Below, piece after piece: positions 18,625 to 27,298 of a DNA stretch of 64,000 nt. Below the pieces are notes generated by a model. The model saw only the letters and a program-made list of their open reading frames with translations, searched no databases and was not told the origin of the DNA. How positions within the stretch are numbered: position 1 is the stretch's first letter; the number at the start of each line of letters is the position of its first letter. Position numbers and translations under genes: made by a program. The stretch is from Desulfatitalea sp. BRH_c12 (GTDB lineage Bacteria; Desulfobacterota; Desulfobacteria; Desulfobacterales; Desulfosarcinaceae), in the NCBI GenBank assembly GCA_000961655.1, contig LADR01000024.1:1-64000 (forward strand). Reading direction: 5' to 3'.

Positions 18625-19413
18625 ATGAAGTTTGTTGTATTGACCATTTTCCCGGAACTGATGCAGGCTTTTTGGGACAATGGGATCATGCGCCGGGCGG
18701 TCGACGCGGGTGCCATCGCGGCGGAAGCCGTCAACATCCGGGATTTTGCCGAAGGTCGCCACAAGGTCACTGATGACCGGCCATACGGCGGTGGATGCGG
18801 GATGGTGATGAAGCCCGAACCGCTGGCGGCGGCTGTGCGGGCCGCGCGGCACAAGGCACCTGCAGCACCTGTTGTGCTGCTCACGCCGCAAGGGCGGCGT
18901 TTCGATCAGGAAATGGCGCAGCAATTGGCCGCCCATCCCGCATTGATCGTCGTCTGCGGACGCTATGAAGGCATCGATGAGCGGGTTGGCGAACAGTTTG
19001 TCGATATTGAAATTTCGATCGGCGACTTCGTGTTGACGGGCGGCGAAGTGGCTGCCATGGCTGTGATGGATGCCGTCACGCGGCTGCTGCCCGGTGTGTT
19101 GGGCAATGAGGATTCGGCCGAGCAGGACTCGTTTTGTCACCAACGACTGGATCACGCACACTACACCCGGCCGCCGGAATTCGAGGGGCGCACCGTGCCC
19201 GAAGTGCTGCTTTCCGGTCATCACGACCGGATCATTCAATGGCGGCGAGCGGATGCCTTGTTGCGTACTTTCGCCAAACGGCCGGACCTGTTGCGCGCGG
19301 GAACGTTGAGCGCCGAGGAGATGGCGCTGTTACGAACATGGCATCGTGAAATTGAACGCATCATACGAAGCGCGCCTGGCAGTGGCGCTGGTTCACCATC
19401 CGGTGGTGGATAA
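18625..19413 (+). CDS. trmD: tRNA (guanine37-N1)-methyltransferase TrmD
   Basis: 262-residue SPOUT enzyme that methylates G37 of tRNAs to prevent frameshifting. Conserved features are MKFVVLTIFPE at the N-terminus, DDRPYGGGCGMVMKPEP (about 52-68), the AdoMet knot with VVCGRYEGIDERV (about 110-122) and SIGDFVLTGGE (about 132-142), and PPEFEGRTVPEVLLSGHH. The 3' end overlaps the next gene by 68 bp in another frame; the last 25 residues or so, Gly/Ser-rich, are unlikely to be conserved. Confidence 0.96.
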   Translation: MKFVVLTIFPELMQAFWDNGIMRRAVDAGAIAAEAVNIRDFAEGRHKVTDDRPYGGGCGMVMKPEPLAAAVRAARHKAPAAPVVLLTPQGRRFDQEMAQQLAAHPALIVVCGRYEGIDERVGEQFVDIEISIGDFVLTGGEVAAMAVMDAVTRLLPGVLGNEDSAEQDSFCHQRLDHAHYTRPPEFEGRTVPEVLLSGHHDRIIQWRRADALLRTFAKRPDLLRAGTLSAEEMALLRTWHREIERIIRSAPGSGAGSPSGGG

Positions 19414-19918
19414 GAACGGGCAGACCATAGCGGCAGCCGTTACGTCGCTCGATTTACACGACATTGCCCGGGCGGCCAGAACCTATGGAGCGGATCGTTT
19501 TTATGTAACGACCCCTCTGATGGATCAACAGGCCCTGGTGGCCAGCATCATCGATCACTGGGTGCGCGGGGCGGGGGCGCACTACAATCCGGACCGGCGG
19601 GTCGCGCTGGACCTGATTCGCCTGCAACCGTCATTGCAGGCCGTGCGCGACGATATGGCATCCCTGTATGGTCGACCGCCGCAAACGGTGGTCACCAGTG
19701 CCCGCATGGCAGACAGTGATATCGATGATGCCGGACTGCGTACCCTGGTCCGCAAGGGTGGCCCGTTGCTGCTTATTTTTGGAACCGCATGGGGGCTGGC
19801 ACCCGAGCTGATCGCGCAGGCCGACTTCAGGCTGGCGCCCATCGAAGGCCGCGGCGATTACAACCATCTGTCCGTTCGGTCGGCGGTGTCGATCATTCTG
19901 GATCGCGTGTGCCGATGA
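19346..19918 (+). CDS. SPOUT-type RNA methyltransferase (PF09936-like)
   Basis: 190-residue predicted RNA methyltransferase of the family found next to trmD in Thermotoga and many Deltaproteobacteria (Methyltrn_RNA_4). Recognisable parts are VALVHHPVVDKNGQTIAAAVTSLD at the N-terminus (long block at about 13-36), DIARAARTYGADRFYV, LIFGTAWGLAPELI and GDYNHLSVRSAVSIILDRV, the last being the knot region that binds AdoMet. The start is a GTG at 19346, 68 bp inside trmD; a TTG two codons on is also possible. Substrate RNA and position are unknown. Confidence 0.88.
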   Translation: MKLNASYEARLAVALVHHPVVDKNGQTIAAAVTSLDLHDIARAARTYGADRFYVTTPLMDQQALVASIIDHWVRGAGAHYNPDRRVALDLIRLQPSLQAVRDDMASLYGRPPQTVVTSARMADSDIDDAGLRTLVRKGGPLLLIFGTAWGLAPELIAQADFRLAPIEGRGDYNHLSVRSAVSIILDRVCR

Positions 19919-19987
19919 CTATGATTGGACAACAACGCATTCGACCACTTAAGATTTAACGTATCAACGAAATAAGGGAGACACGAA

Positions 19988-20335
19988 ATGGAAGCGATCA
20001 GACAACTGGAACTGGAGCAAATGCGGATGGATCTGCCCGATTTTTTACCGGGTGACACCGTACGCGTGCACGTCAAAATCAAGGAAGGGGACAAAGAGCG
20101 TATCCAGGTGTTCCAGGGCGTTGTGATCTCCAAACGCAAAGGCGGCATCGGGTCTTCTTTCACTGTACGTAAAGTGTCCTACGGTGTGGGTGTGGAGCGT
20201 GTCTTCCCCTTTCATTCGCCGATCATCGACCATGTCGAAATCGTCACCCGGGGCCGCGTGCGCCGCGCCAAGATCTACTATCTGCGTAAACTGCGCGGCA
20301 AAGCGGCGCGTATTCGTGAAAAACGGTTTAATTAG
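19988..20335 (+). CDS. rplS: 50S ribosomal protein L19
   Basis: 115-residue ribosomal protein at the subunit interface. The stretch [20 protein letters not shown] at about 27-46 and [18 protein letters not shown] at about 59-76 are the family signature, ending with [20 protein letters not shown]. The ATG at 19988 follows an AGGGAGA site. Downstream, two perfect 7-bp hairpins (20368-20384 and 20404-20421) precede rnhB; neither has a T-run, so they may be processing or attenuation structures rather than terminators. Confidence 0.97.
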   Translation: MEAIRQLELEQMRMDLPDFLPGDTVRVHVKIKEGDKERIQVFQGVVISKRKGGIGSSFTVRKVSYGVGVERVFPFHSPIIDHVEIVTRGRVRRAKIYYLRKLRGKAARIREKRFN

Positions 20336-20367
20336 TCCGCTGTCCGGGGCTATGGTGTGGGACACCC

Positions 20368-20421
20368 GGCCGGTATCACCGGCCGTGCGTCTGGGCGTCC
20401 TTGACCGGACCCAAGTCCGGT
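20368..20421. promoter_or_regulatory. Two hairpins between rplS and rnhB
   Basis: GGCCGGT-ATC-ACCGGCC (20368-20384) and ACCGGAC-CCAA-GTCCGGT (20404-20421) are perfect 7-bp stems. No T-run follows either one. They separate the ribosomal part of the operon from rnhB and could reduce downstream expression. Confidence 0.55.
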
Positions 20422-20496
20422 CCGGATAGCTGCGGCTGAAGGCACCTCCGGCCAACGCCGCTGACGAAAACCCTTTCACCCCTACATGCGCGGCAG

Positions 20497-21141
20497 ATGA
20501 CAGCGGACTTTTGGGCATTTGAAAAAGGCGCGATCGCCAAAGGCTATGCCAGGATCGCCGGTGTGGATGAAGCCGGTCGCGGTCCCTTGGCAGGGCCGGT
20601 GATCTCGGCGGCTGTGATTCTGCCCCCGGCTTTCGACACTGCAGGTGTCAACGATTCCAAGCAGTTGACCGCGCTTCAGCGGGAACGCATCTATTCGCGC
20701 ATTTACGCGGATGCCGAAGCGATTGGAATCGGCATCGTGGATGCGTTTGAAATTGATCGCATCAATATCCTGCAAGCCAGCTTGCTGTCGATGGTCATGG
20801 CGGTCGAAAATCTTCGACCCCGGCCCGAATACCTTCTCATCGACGGGATTTACACCATTTCGGCCGAGTTCCCCCAGCAAGCCATTCCCAAGGGGGACGC
20901 CCGCTCAGTTTCCGTGGCGGCCGCTTCGATTGTGGCCAAAGTCACCCGCGATCGCCTCATGCAGCGTTACCATGAGGAGTATCCCGAATTTGGCTTCGAC
21001 TGTCACAAGGGCTATGCCACCCAGGTCCATCGCGATGCCATCGCCTGCCATGGTCCCTGCGCCATACACCGCCGCAGCTTCAGAGGCGTCTGCGAATACT
21101 TGCCCTGCAACGGTCCCACAGACGGGGCGCCGGATGTCTAA
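20497..21141 (+). CDS. rnhB: Ribonuclease HII
   Basis: 214-residue endonuclease that cuts the RNA strand of RNA-DNA hybrids and removes misincorporated ribonucleotides. The active-site motif AGVDEAGRGPLAGPV gives D24 and E25; the later DGIYT and VAAASIVAKVTRDRLM segments carry the remaining conserved residues. The start ATG at 20497 has no strong binding site; the N-terminus before the catalytic motif is about 10 residues longer than minimal. It overlaps the next gene by 8 bp. Confidence 0.95.
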   Translation: MTADFWAFEKGAIAKGYARIAGVDEAGRGPLAGPVISAAVILPPAFDTAGVNDSKQLTALQRERIYSRIYADAEAIGIGIVDAFEIDRINILQASLLSMVMAVENLRPRPEYLLIDGIYTISAEFPQQAIPKGDARSVSVAAASIVAKVTRDRLMQRYHEEYPEFGFDCHKGYATQVHRDAIACHGPCAIHRRSFRGVCEYLPCNGPTDGAPDV

Positions 21142-21505
21142 AAACCAACTCCAGTACGGCCACAGTGGTGAAGATCTGGCCGTGCAGTTCCTGGAGGGGC
21201 AGGGCTATCGTATTCTTGCCCGCAACTACCGAACCCGTATGGGCGAAATCGATATCGTGGCCAGGCATAAAGACGTTATCGTTTTTGTCGAGGTCAAGTC
21301 TCGGCGTTCCCTGGCGTATGGAGATCCCAAATGGGCAATCACCCCGGCCAAACAGCGCAAAATTTCCATGACGGCCCTGGCCTATCTTAAAGCCCGGGGC
21401 ACCACCCAAACCAAAGCCCGATTCGATGTTGTCACCGTGCAGCCCAAAGACGGCCGTCCGCACATCGAGGTGATTCGCAATGCCTTTGAACTCGCCTATC
21501 CATAA
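21134..21505 (+). CDS. yraN: YraN/UPF0102 nuclease-like protein
   Basis: 123-residue protein with a predicted PD-(D/E)XK nuclease-like fold. The N-terminal GHSGEDLAVQFLEGQGY, the acidic MGEIDIVARHKDVIVFVEVK with the E/D and EVK positions of the fold, and ARFDVVTVQP are typical of UPF0102. No activity is firmly established. The ATG at 21134 overlaps the rnhB stop by 8 bp, and its own end overlaps rsmI by 26 bp, so the three are tightly coupled. Confidence 0.92.
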   Translation: MSKNQLQYGHSGEDLAVQFLEGQGYRILARNYRTRMGEIDIVARHKDVIVFVEVKSRRSLAYGDPKWAITPAKQRKISMTALAYLKARGTTQTKARFDVVTVQPKDGRPHIEVIRNAFELAYP

Positions 21506-22349
21506 ACGCTGCGCTCCCGGGCTCTACATCGTCACCACGCCGATCGGCAACCTGGCTGATATTACGTTGCGTGCTGTGTCCGTATTAGGCGGCGTAGATC
21601 TGATTGCCGCCGAAGATACACGTCACACGCGGCGTCTTTTGGCCGCTCACGGGATCGACAACCGCCTGGTCTCTTATCATGAGCACAATGAGGTGCGGCG
21701 CACCGCCGACTTGGTCGAGCGCCTTGCGCAAGGCGCCGCGATCGCAATCGTTTCCAATGCAGGTACACCCACGGTGTCCGATCCCGGTTACCGCCTGGTC
21801 CAGGCCGCTGTTGCGCGCAATATCACGGTCGTCCCCATTCCGGGTGTATCGGCCGCCATCACCGCCTTATCGGTCTCGGGGCTGCCCACCGATCAGTTCA
21901 TCTTTGTTGGATTTCCGCCGCGCGGGCAGAGCAAACGGCTTGAACAGCTCAAAAACCTGGCGCCCTTGCCGCTGACCCTGATATTCTATCAATCTCCGCA
22001 ACGGCTGCTATCGTTTCTGCGTGAGTTGCAGCAGATAGTGGGTGACCGTTATGCCGTGTTGGCCCGTGAAATGACCAAACTCCACGAAGAGTTTCTGCGC
22101 GGTCCGCTATCGCATATCATCTCAGAACTGGACCAGCGCGAGACGGTCAAAGGCGAATGCACGCTGTTGATATCTGGCGCAGCCCCCGCTGCCGCCGCCG
22201 CACCGCAGGATATCGATGCCGCTATCGATGCGTTCCTCTCCGATCAAGACCGTCCGCTGAGTGAAATTGCGCGCGAACTGGCGACGAAATTAAACGTCAG
22301 CCGTAAGCAGGTGTATGAACGGGCATTGGAAATCAAAAAATTGAAATAG
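21480..22349 (+). CDS. rsmI: 16S rRNA (cytidine1402-2'-O)-methyltransferase RsmI
   Basis: 289-residue tetrapyrrole-methylase-fold enzyme that 2'-O-methylates C1402 in the ribosomal P site. The N-terminus has GLYIVTTPIGNLADITLRA at about 14-32, then AAEDTRHTRRLL, SNAGTPTVSDPGYRLV and PIPGVSAAITALSVSGLP, all family signatures. The C-terminal helical extension ends KLNVSRKQVYERALEIKK. It is the last gene of the ffh operon; repeat sequence begins about 14 bp after its stop. Confidence 0.95.
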   Translation: MPLNSPIHKRCAPGLYIVTTPIGNLADITLRAVSVLGGVDLIAAEDTRHTRRLLAAHGIDNRLVSYHEHNEVRRTADLVERLAQGAAIAIVSNAGTPTVSDPGYRLVQAAVARNITVVPIPGVSAAITALSVSGLPTDQFIFVGFPPRGQSKRLEQLKNLAPLPLTLIFYQSPQRLLSFLRELQQIVGDRYAVLAREMTKLHEEFLRGPLSHIISELDQRETVKGECTLLISGAAPAAAAAPQDIDAAIDAFLSDQDRPLSEIARELATKLNVSRKQVYERALEIKKLK

Positions 22350-22362
22350 TAATAAAAAAATG

Positions 22363-22535
22363 CGTTATGCAGTTCGCTCCAATAAGACGCAGGTATTAGG
22401 TGTCATAAGAAGGTTACGTTATAATTTTTAGAACCTTTTAACAAAAGCATGCGCGTAAAAGCGTCCAACATGGGGAGGTGGCATATCAAATCGACAGAAT
22501 GCCTCCCTTTACACTTTAAACTTTACACTTAACAC
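22363..22535. repeat. Dispersed intergenic repeat (GGTTATSCASTTCG-end family)
   Basis: The left end (22363, GTTATGCAGTTCGCTCC) matches ends at 43167, 48774 and, inverted, 62475. The part from about 22447 to 22531, including CGTAAAAGCGTCCAACAT and the TTTAAACTTTACAC run, is the inverse of the unit repeated at 43.2-43.9 kb and related to 55.77-55.83 kb. No coding region is seen. Confidence 0.8.
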
Positions 22536-22575
22536 ATCGCTCATAATCACTTGAGCGAACATAGACACACATTGA

Positions 22576-23175
22576 ATGAACCTACGCGTCGATCAAACCC
22601 CGACTCTGCACCCTGTCGTCCTGGCGGTCCCATTGGCTGACCAGCGCCTGACCGGACGGGATAAAGTCGCGGCTTTGCGCATGCACGCCCGGCGCGCGGC
22701 TGTTTTGTCGGCCCGCTATGCGGGTTTGCCGTTGGGCGTTCTCGAAAAAGATGGAGATGGGGTGCCTCTGCCAAGCAACGGTATGTACTGGTCTCTGAGC
22801 CATAAATCGGCCTTCGTGGCGGCGGCCGTTTCCCCGCGGCCAGTGGGTATCGACCTGGAAAAAATCAAACCCGTCGGTCAAGGTCTCTATGAACGGTTGG
22901 CCGGTGACGCCGAGTGGGCCTTGGCTTCGACCAGGGATCCGGCCATTTTTTTTCGCTACTGGACAGCCAAGGAGGCAGTGCTCAAAGCCGTGGGCAAGGG
23001 CCTGGCCGGTTTGTCGCGATGCCGGGTGGCCTGCATCATCGATGCGCACCATTTGCGGCTATGCTATGAAAACACGCCATGGACGGTCGTTCACCGCCAT
23101 GTTCCACCGGACCACCTGGTGACCCTGACGTGTGATCATGTCCGGCTCGTCTGGCACATTGAAGAGGCGTTGTAG
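22576..23175 (+). CDS. Sfp-type 4'-phosphopantetheinyl transferase
   Basis: 199-residue enzyme predicted to move the phosphopantetheine arm of CoA onto carrier proteins. The magnesium-binding motif is GIDLEKI (about 92-98) and the second conserved motif FFRYWTAKEAVLKAVGKGL (about 132-150); the upstream MYWSLSHK also fits. Slightly shorter than Sfp (224 residues). No fatty acid, polyketide or peptide synthetase gene is adjacent, so the carrier protein is not identified; it may be the general activator of the cell. Confidence 0.88.
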   Translation: MNLRVDQTPTLHPVVLAVPLADQRLTGRDKVAALRMHARRAAVLSARYAGLPLGVLEKDGDGVPLPSNGMYWSLSHKSAFVAAAVSPRPVGIDLEKIKPVGQGLYERLAGDAEWALASTRDPAIFFRYWTAKEAVLKAVGKGLAGLSRCRVACIIDAHHLRLCYENTPWTVVHRHVPPDHLVTLTCDHVRLVWHIEEAL

Positions 23176-23222
23176 GCTGAAGCTGAAGATAATTCGACAC
23201 TCTTAACTGAAAGGAAATGGCG

Positions 23223-24800
23223 ATGCACGTTACCTTCTATGGCGCGGTTCGTGAAGTCACCGGGTCCATGCATTTGATTGGAACCGAGGATGAGTGCGTC
23301 CTGCTCGATTGTGGTCTGTACCAGGGACGGCGTAAGGACGCCGCTGAAAAAAACAGGGTGTTGCCCCTGGATGCGGCCATGGTTGGTAGTCTGGTGCTCA
23401 GCCATGCCCATATCGACCATTCGGGGCGGATTCCGCTGCTGGTAAAAAATGGCTTCGCCGGGCGCATAGCGTGCACCCGCGTCACCGCGGACGCCTGCCG
23501 TTATCTGCTGCTCGATTCGGCCCATATCCAGGAACAGGATGCCGAGTACCTCAATTACAAGACGGTGCGCGGTGCGTTGTCTCAGGGGCCCAGTGTCAAT
23601 GGCAAGCCCATGGGCCCGCGCCAATACGAGCGTCTGAAAAAACTTCTCAAAAAGAATCGCAACCATCTGGACACTGTAAAAATCGCCGAACTGGCCGCCA
23701 AGTACCGCCTGCAGATGGTCGAGCCATTGTACAGCGCAGCCGACGCTGAACAGGCCTTGGGCCATTTCGACGGTGTTCCTTATCGCACACCGGTTTCCAT
23801 TGGCAAATCGATGACCTGTACTTTTTACGAAGCCGGTCACATCCTCGGATCGGCGATCAGTATTATTCGGCACACGGCCAATGGCCGGACCCGCACAATC
23901 GGTTTCACCGGTGATCTGGGGCGTTTTGATAAACCCATCCTGCGCGATCCGACTTTCCGCTTCGAAGAAGCCGACCGCCAGATCGATTTGCTGATCATGG
24001 AAAGCACCTATGGCGACCGCGATCACGATCCGGTGGTCGATCTGAAACCGCAGTTGAAAAAAGCGCTTAATGACACGTTCAACCGCGGCGGCAGCGTTTT
24101 GATACCCTCGTTTGCCTACGGGCGTACCCAGGAACTGCTTTACCTTATCCACGAACTCTACGCCGAAGGGGCGGTGGCGCGCATGCCGGTCTATGTGGAC
24201 AGCCCCCTTGCCGCCAATATGACCACGGTCTTCGGCGAACATCCTGAAGTGTATGATCGCGAAACCCATGAAACCTTTCTGCAGCGGGGTCTCAATCCCT
24301 TTGACTTCAAACAGGTGCATTTCACCCAATCCGTCGAAGAATCCATGACATTGATGCGCGAAACCAAGCCCCACATTGTCATTTCGGCATCGGGCATGTG
24401 CGAGGCCGGCCGCATTCTGCACCACCTGCGTTACAAAATCCACGATCCTAAAAATTCGGTTTTAATCGTAGGGTTCATGGCGCAGCACACACTCGGCCGT
24501 CGCATTCTGGAACTGGGGGAGGCCTATCACGCCAATGGCCGCAGCGGCCAAGCGCCAGTCGTTCGGATTTTGAACAAAGAGTATCCTTTAAGGGCGCGGG
24601 TTTTAAAGCTGGGCGGTTTTTCAGCGCATGCCGATCGTGGCGAGATGCTGCGTTTCCTTAAAAATTCAAATCTGCAGGTCAAGAAGATTGCCGTGGTTCA
24701 CGGTGAAGAGAACCAGAGCACCGCTTTTGCCGGTTTGCTGCGCGAAAACGGGTATGACGCAACGGTGCCGATGGTCGGGCAGACATGGGAGATCGAATAG
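23223..24800 (+). CDS. Metallo-beta-lactamase/beta-CASP ribonuclease-like protein
   Basis: 525-residue protein of the MBL-fold RNA-processing group (archaeal CPSF-like/TTHA0252 type). The zinc motif HAHIDH lies at about 61-66, GHILGSAIS at about 203-211, GDLGRFD at about 226-232, then the beta-CASP insert (MESTYGDRDH and SFAYGRTQELLYLIHEL) and the C-terminal KVLGFSAHAD-type motif (KLGGFSAHADRGE). The ATG at 23223 is preferred because AAGGA lies 7 bp upstream, against 1 bp for the ATG at 23217. Probably an RNase; substrate unknown. Confidence 0.88.
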   Translation: MHVTFYGAVREVTGSMHLIGTEDECVLLDCGLYQGRRKDAAEKNRVLPLDAAMVGSLVLSHAHIDHSGRIPLLVKNGFAGRIACTRVTADACRYLLLDSAHIQEQDAEYLNYKTVRGALSQGPSVNGKPMGPRQYERLKKLLKKNRNHLDTVKIAELAAKYRLQMVEPLYSAADAEQALGHFDGVPYRTPVSIGKSMTCTFYEAGHILGSAISIIRHTANGRTRTIGFTGDLGRFDKPILRDPTFRFEEADRQIDLLIMESTYGDRDHDPVVDLKPQLKKALNDTFNRGGSVLIPSFAYGRTQELLYLIHELYAEGAVARMPVYVDSPLAANMTTVFGEHPEVYDRETHETFLQRGLNPFDFKQVHFTQSVEESMTLMRETKPHIVISASGMCEAGRILHHLRYKIHDPKNSVLIVGFMAQHTLGRRILELGEAYHANGRSGQAPVVRILNKEYPLRARVLKLGGFSAHADRGEMLRFLKNSNLQVKKIAVVHGEENQSTAFAGLLRENGYDATVPMVGQTWEIE

Positions 24801-24820
24801 CGCAACGCGGGCTCAATAAG

Positions 24821-24854
24821 AAGTGCAGGCACTGCCTGCACTTCCGGGCTTTTT
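24821..24854 (+). terminator. Hairpin terminator after the beta-CASP gene
   Basis: A perfect 10-bp stem (AAGTGCAGGC/GCCTGCACTT, 24821-24843, loop ACT) is followed by CCGGGC and five T (24850-24854), 20 bp after the stop of the preceding gene. It could also serve the convergent gene. Confidence 0.65.
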
Positions 24855-24954
24855 CAGCGGTCGCATCAACCCTTCACGCCAGCGTTTCCCCCATACGCCA
24901 TTGGGCCGGTAAGGCAGTGCAAAATAAACGATACTTTAGGCTCTTGCGATTCGG

Positions 24955-25683
24955 TTAAGATTTGCGCAACAGGCGTCGCAGGACAGGGATGCCGAATCTT
25001 CCACCGCGGGGCGGGGTATCGGGTTTGCGCGTATCAGTTGAACCGTTATCGGACGGGATGGCGCCCTTTGAGCATCGGTTCAGTCCGGCAATGCGTTGTT
25101 TCATGCTGTCGGCCAAAGCTGGTTCGCTGGACAGGTGTTGATAAAAAGCCAGGGCATGATCGGCATGATGCGCGAATGCCATGTGTTTGGCCAACGCCAC
25201 CATAATGGCGAGAATGGCCTTGGGCGACGGCGATAGCGCGCGCGCCAGCTTTTCGGCGGCACCGACCGCTGCTTCGGGTGCATACAGGCGCACGAGGCAG
25301 TCGGCTACCCCGTCGAGGTACTTTTTTTTGCGCGTGCCATTCAGGATCTTGAAATATTCCTGCAAGGCTTCGCTGTAGGCGCCCACCCGGAAAAAGGATT
25401 GGGCACAGACCAGCGTGTCTGTTTCGGTCGCCTTGTCTCCCCAGCCATCGCGGATGCGCATGACTTCATCCGCTGTCAAAGACCGCATTTTCCGGGCATC
25501 GATGGTGTTCATTTCTTCGTTGATACCCACGATTTGGGTCTGGATGGCCGATCGTAAGGCGGGATCGATGGTTTGAGACGTGAGAAGACCTTCGTAGAGT
25601 CGGATCGCCTCCTCATGCAGACCCTGCGAACGGTAGGTTTCGGCTTCCTTCTTGGTCAATACGGTTGTAAGTTTACCCACCAT
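24955..25683 (-). CDS. TPR-like helical repeat protein
   Basis: 242-residue soluble protein, no signal peptide. Helix pairs resembling TPRs are visible at about 8-40 (TYRSQGLHEEAIRLYEGLL), 90-120 (CAQSFFRVGAYSEALQEYFK) and 165-190 (AKHMAFAHHADHALAFYQHL). The C-terminal 40 residues are basic and low-complexity, ending VLRRLLRKS. The ATG at 25683 follows AAAGG and is preferred over an upstream in-frame ATG. No neighbour suggests a pathway; it stands between repeat elements. Confidence 0.7.
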   Translation of the reverse strand: MVGKLTTVLTKKEAETYRSQGLHEEAIRLYEGLLTSQTIDPALRSAIQTQIVGINEEMNTIDARKMRSLTADEVMRIRDGWGDKATETDTLVCAQSFFRVGAYSEALQEYFKILNGTRKKKYLDGVADCLVRLYAPEAAVGAAEKLARALSPSPKAILAIMVALAKHMAFAHHADHALAFYQHLSSEPALADSMKQRIAGLNRCSKGAIPSDNGSTDTRKPDTPPRGGRFGIPVLRRLLRKS

Positions 25684-25831
25684 CACAACCTTTCTCAAAA
25701 ATGGGGCCGAGCGCCGCGGCATTGTGTCCAGGAGGGCGCTCATCGCAGATTGGAGCGAAATTAATAGTGAATCTTGGTGGTTATGTCAATAGATGATGAA
25801 ATCAGACGTTTTTTCCGCTAAGTGCAAACCT

Positions 25832-25993
25832 GCCCCGTTCCCCGTTGGGGCGAACCTTGTGTTCGCCTGCGTCCGACGCACGGGCATCCTGAGCAAAAAC
25901 GCACCCTCATAAAACACCCCGGGCGCACACAAGGTTCGCCCCTACAGCCTGAACGACGTTCCTGATCTATTCGAATGGCAGATGTCGACTTTC
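25832..25993. repeat. Paired-arm intergenic repeat, copy 2
   Basis: Arms at 25844-25867 (GTTGGGGCGAACC start) and 25921-25945 pair to form a long hairpin. The whole segment, including the flanking GCCCCGTTCCCC and the trailing GATCTATTCGAATGGC at 25964, is also found at 48598-48762, and the arms alone at 14169-14267. It lies between two gene starts in a 480-bp gene-free stretch. Confidence 0.85.
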
Positions 25994-26166
25994 AAACGGG
26001 CAACCGGTAATCACACGGGCCAAGCGCGTCGTGTGTCCCGGATCCCATAGGTCTTTTGTCATTATTGGGAAGGTTTGGTAATTTTCAGTCAGTTGTAATT
26101 ATTCGCGTTGACTTGAGTTCCCAATCCTTCTACACCATCGAGAGTTTTCGGGGGGAGGAGCGCACG

Positions 26167-27171
26167 ATGAGTAAATTGATGACGACAAAGGAAGTGGCCC
26201 AGCACCTGGGCATCAACGAGAAGATGGTCTACACCCTGATTTCCGAAAAGGGGTTGCCAGCCTCCAAGGTGACCGGCAAATGGGTGTTTCCGCAACATCT
26301 GGTGGACCAGTGGGTCGAGGCGCATACGATCAACCTTCCAGCGAGGACCGGCGTGATGCCGTCCAACGAGGGGTTGCTGATTATTGCAGGCAGCAACGAT
26401 CCGCTGCTCGATAAGACCATCGGGCTTTTCAACGGACAATATACGGACCGCCTGGCGGTTTTCGGCAATCTGGGCAGCTTGGGCGGTATTCGTTCCCTTA
26501 AACAGGACTTGTGTCACATGGCGGCCAGCCACCTGCTGCAGGAGAACGGCAGCGACTACAATTTCGAAGTCGCCGGCCAGATACTCAATCCAATGCCGGT
26601 GGTCGTCAACTTTTGCCGTCGGCGTCAGGGGCTTATTGTGGCCAAGGGAAACCGATTGGGTATCCGCTGCACTGCGGACCTCGCGCAACCCGGACTGCGG
26701 GTGATCAATCGCAAACTGGGGACCGGAACGCGGCATTTGTTTGATCGCGAACTCGAAATGGCCGGGATAAAAGGTGCGCAGATAGAGGGTTACCAGAACG
26801 AAGTGCAACGCCACATGGACGTGGGGTTGGCCGTGCTGATGGGAAAGGCCGATAGCGGTCCCGGCATTCAGCCCGTAGCCGAGACGTTGGGGTTGGATTT
26901 TGTGGCGTGGCGCTGGGAGCGATACGACCTGTTGATCCAAAGAGAGCATTTTTTCGATCAGAGTGTGCAGTTTTTTCTGGGGTTGCTGCATGAGGAGCGA
27001 TTTGGTCAGCTTGCCGCCGGGTTTCAGGGATACGATACAAGCGTCAGCGGAAAAATGATCTTTTCCTCTTCGGGCCAGAAACAGGAGATTAAATCGCGTT
27101 CTGGACCTGGCAGCGCGCCTGGCCCTGCGCCCGCAGGTGCCCCCGCTGGACGCGCCGACCACGAGCGTTGA
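26167..27171 (+). CDS. HTH regulator with periplasmic-binding-like domain
   Basis: 334-residue protein with an excisionase/MerR-like helix-turn-helix at the N-terminus (MSKLMTTKEVAQHLGINEKM, 1-20, to WVFPQHLVDQW) and a PBP-like substrate-binding domain at about 65-300 (PF12727 type: LLIIAGSNDPLLDKTIGLF, then NFCRRRQGLIVAKGN and GIQPVAETLGLDFVAWRWER). Relatives sit beside molybdate or tungstate uptake or cofactor genes and probably sense an oxyanion or small ligand in the cytoplasm. None of those genes is nearby, so target and ligand are open. The last 25 residues are Pro/Gly/Ala-rich. The ATG follows a GGGGGAGGAG site. Confidence 0.85.
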   Translation: MSKLMTTKEVAQHLGINEKMVYTLISEKGLPASKVTGKWVFPQHLVDQWVEAHTINLPARTGVMPSNEGLLIIAGSNDPLLDKTIGLFNGQYTDRLAVFGNLGSLGGIRSLKQDLCHMAASHLLQENGSDYNFEVAGQILNPMPVVVNFCRRRQGLIVAKGNRLGIRCTADLAQPGLRVINRKLGTGTRHLFDRELEMAGIKGAQIEGYQNEVQRHMDVGLAVLMGKADSGPGIQPVAETLGLDFVAWRWERYDLLIQREHFFDQSVQFFLGLLHEERFGQLAAGFQGYDTSVSGKMIFSSSGQKQEIKSRSGPGSAPGPAPAGAPAGRADHER

Positions 27172-27298
27172 TGCCGCTAGTGCGCAGCTCATGAAAGAAT
27201 AGGCCTTGTTCGCCCATGCGCAATGGGGCCCAGTCTGATTTTTATCCCTTCGCAAGGCTGGCGTTTACCCGAGTACCGGTCATGTTTCGGCAGAGGGG

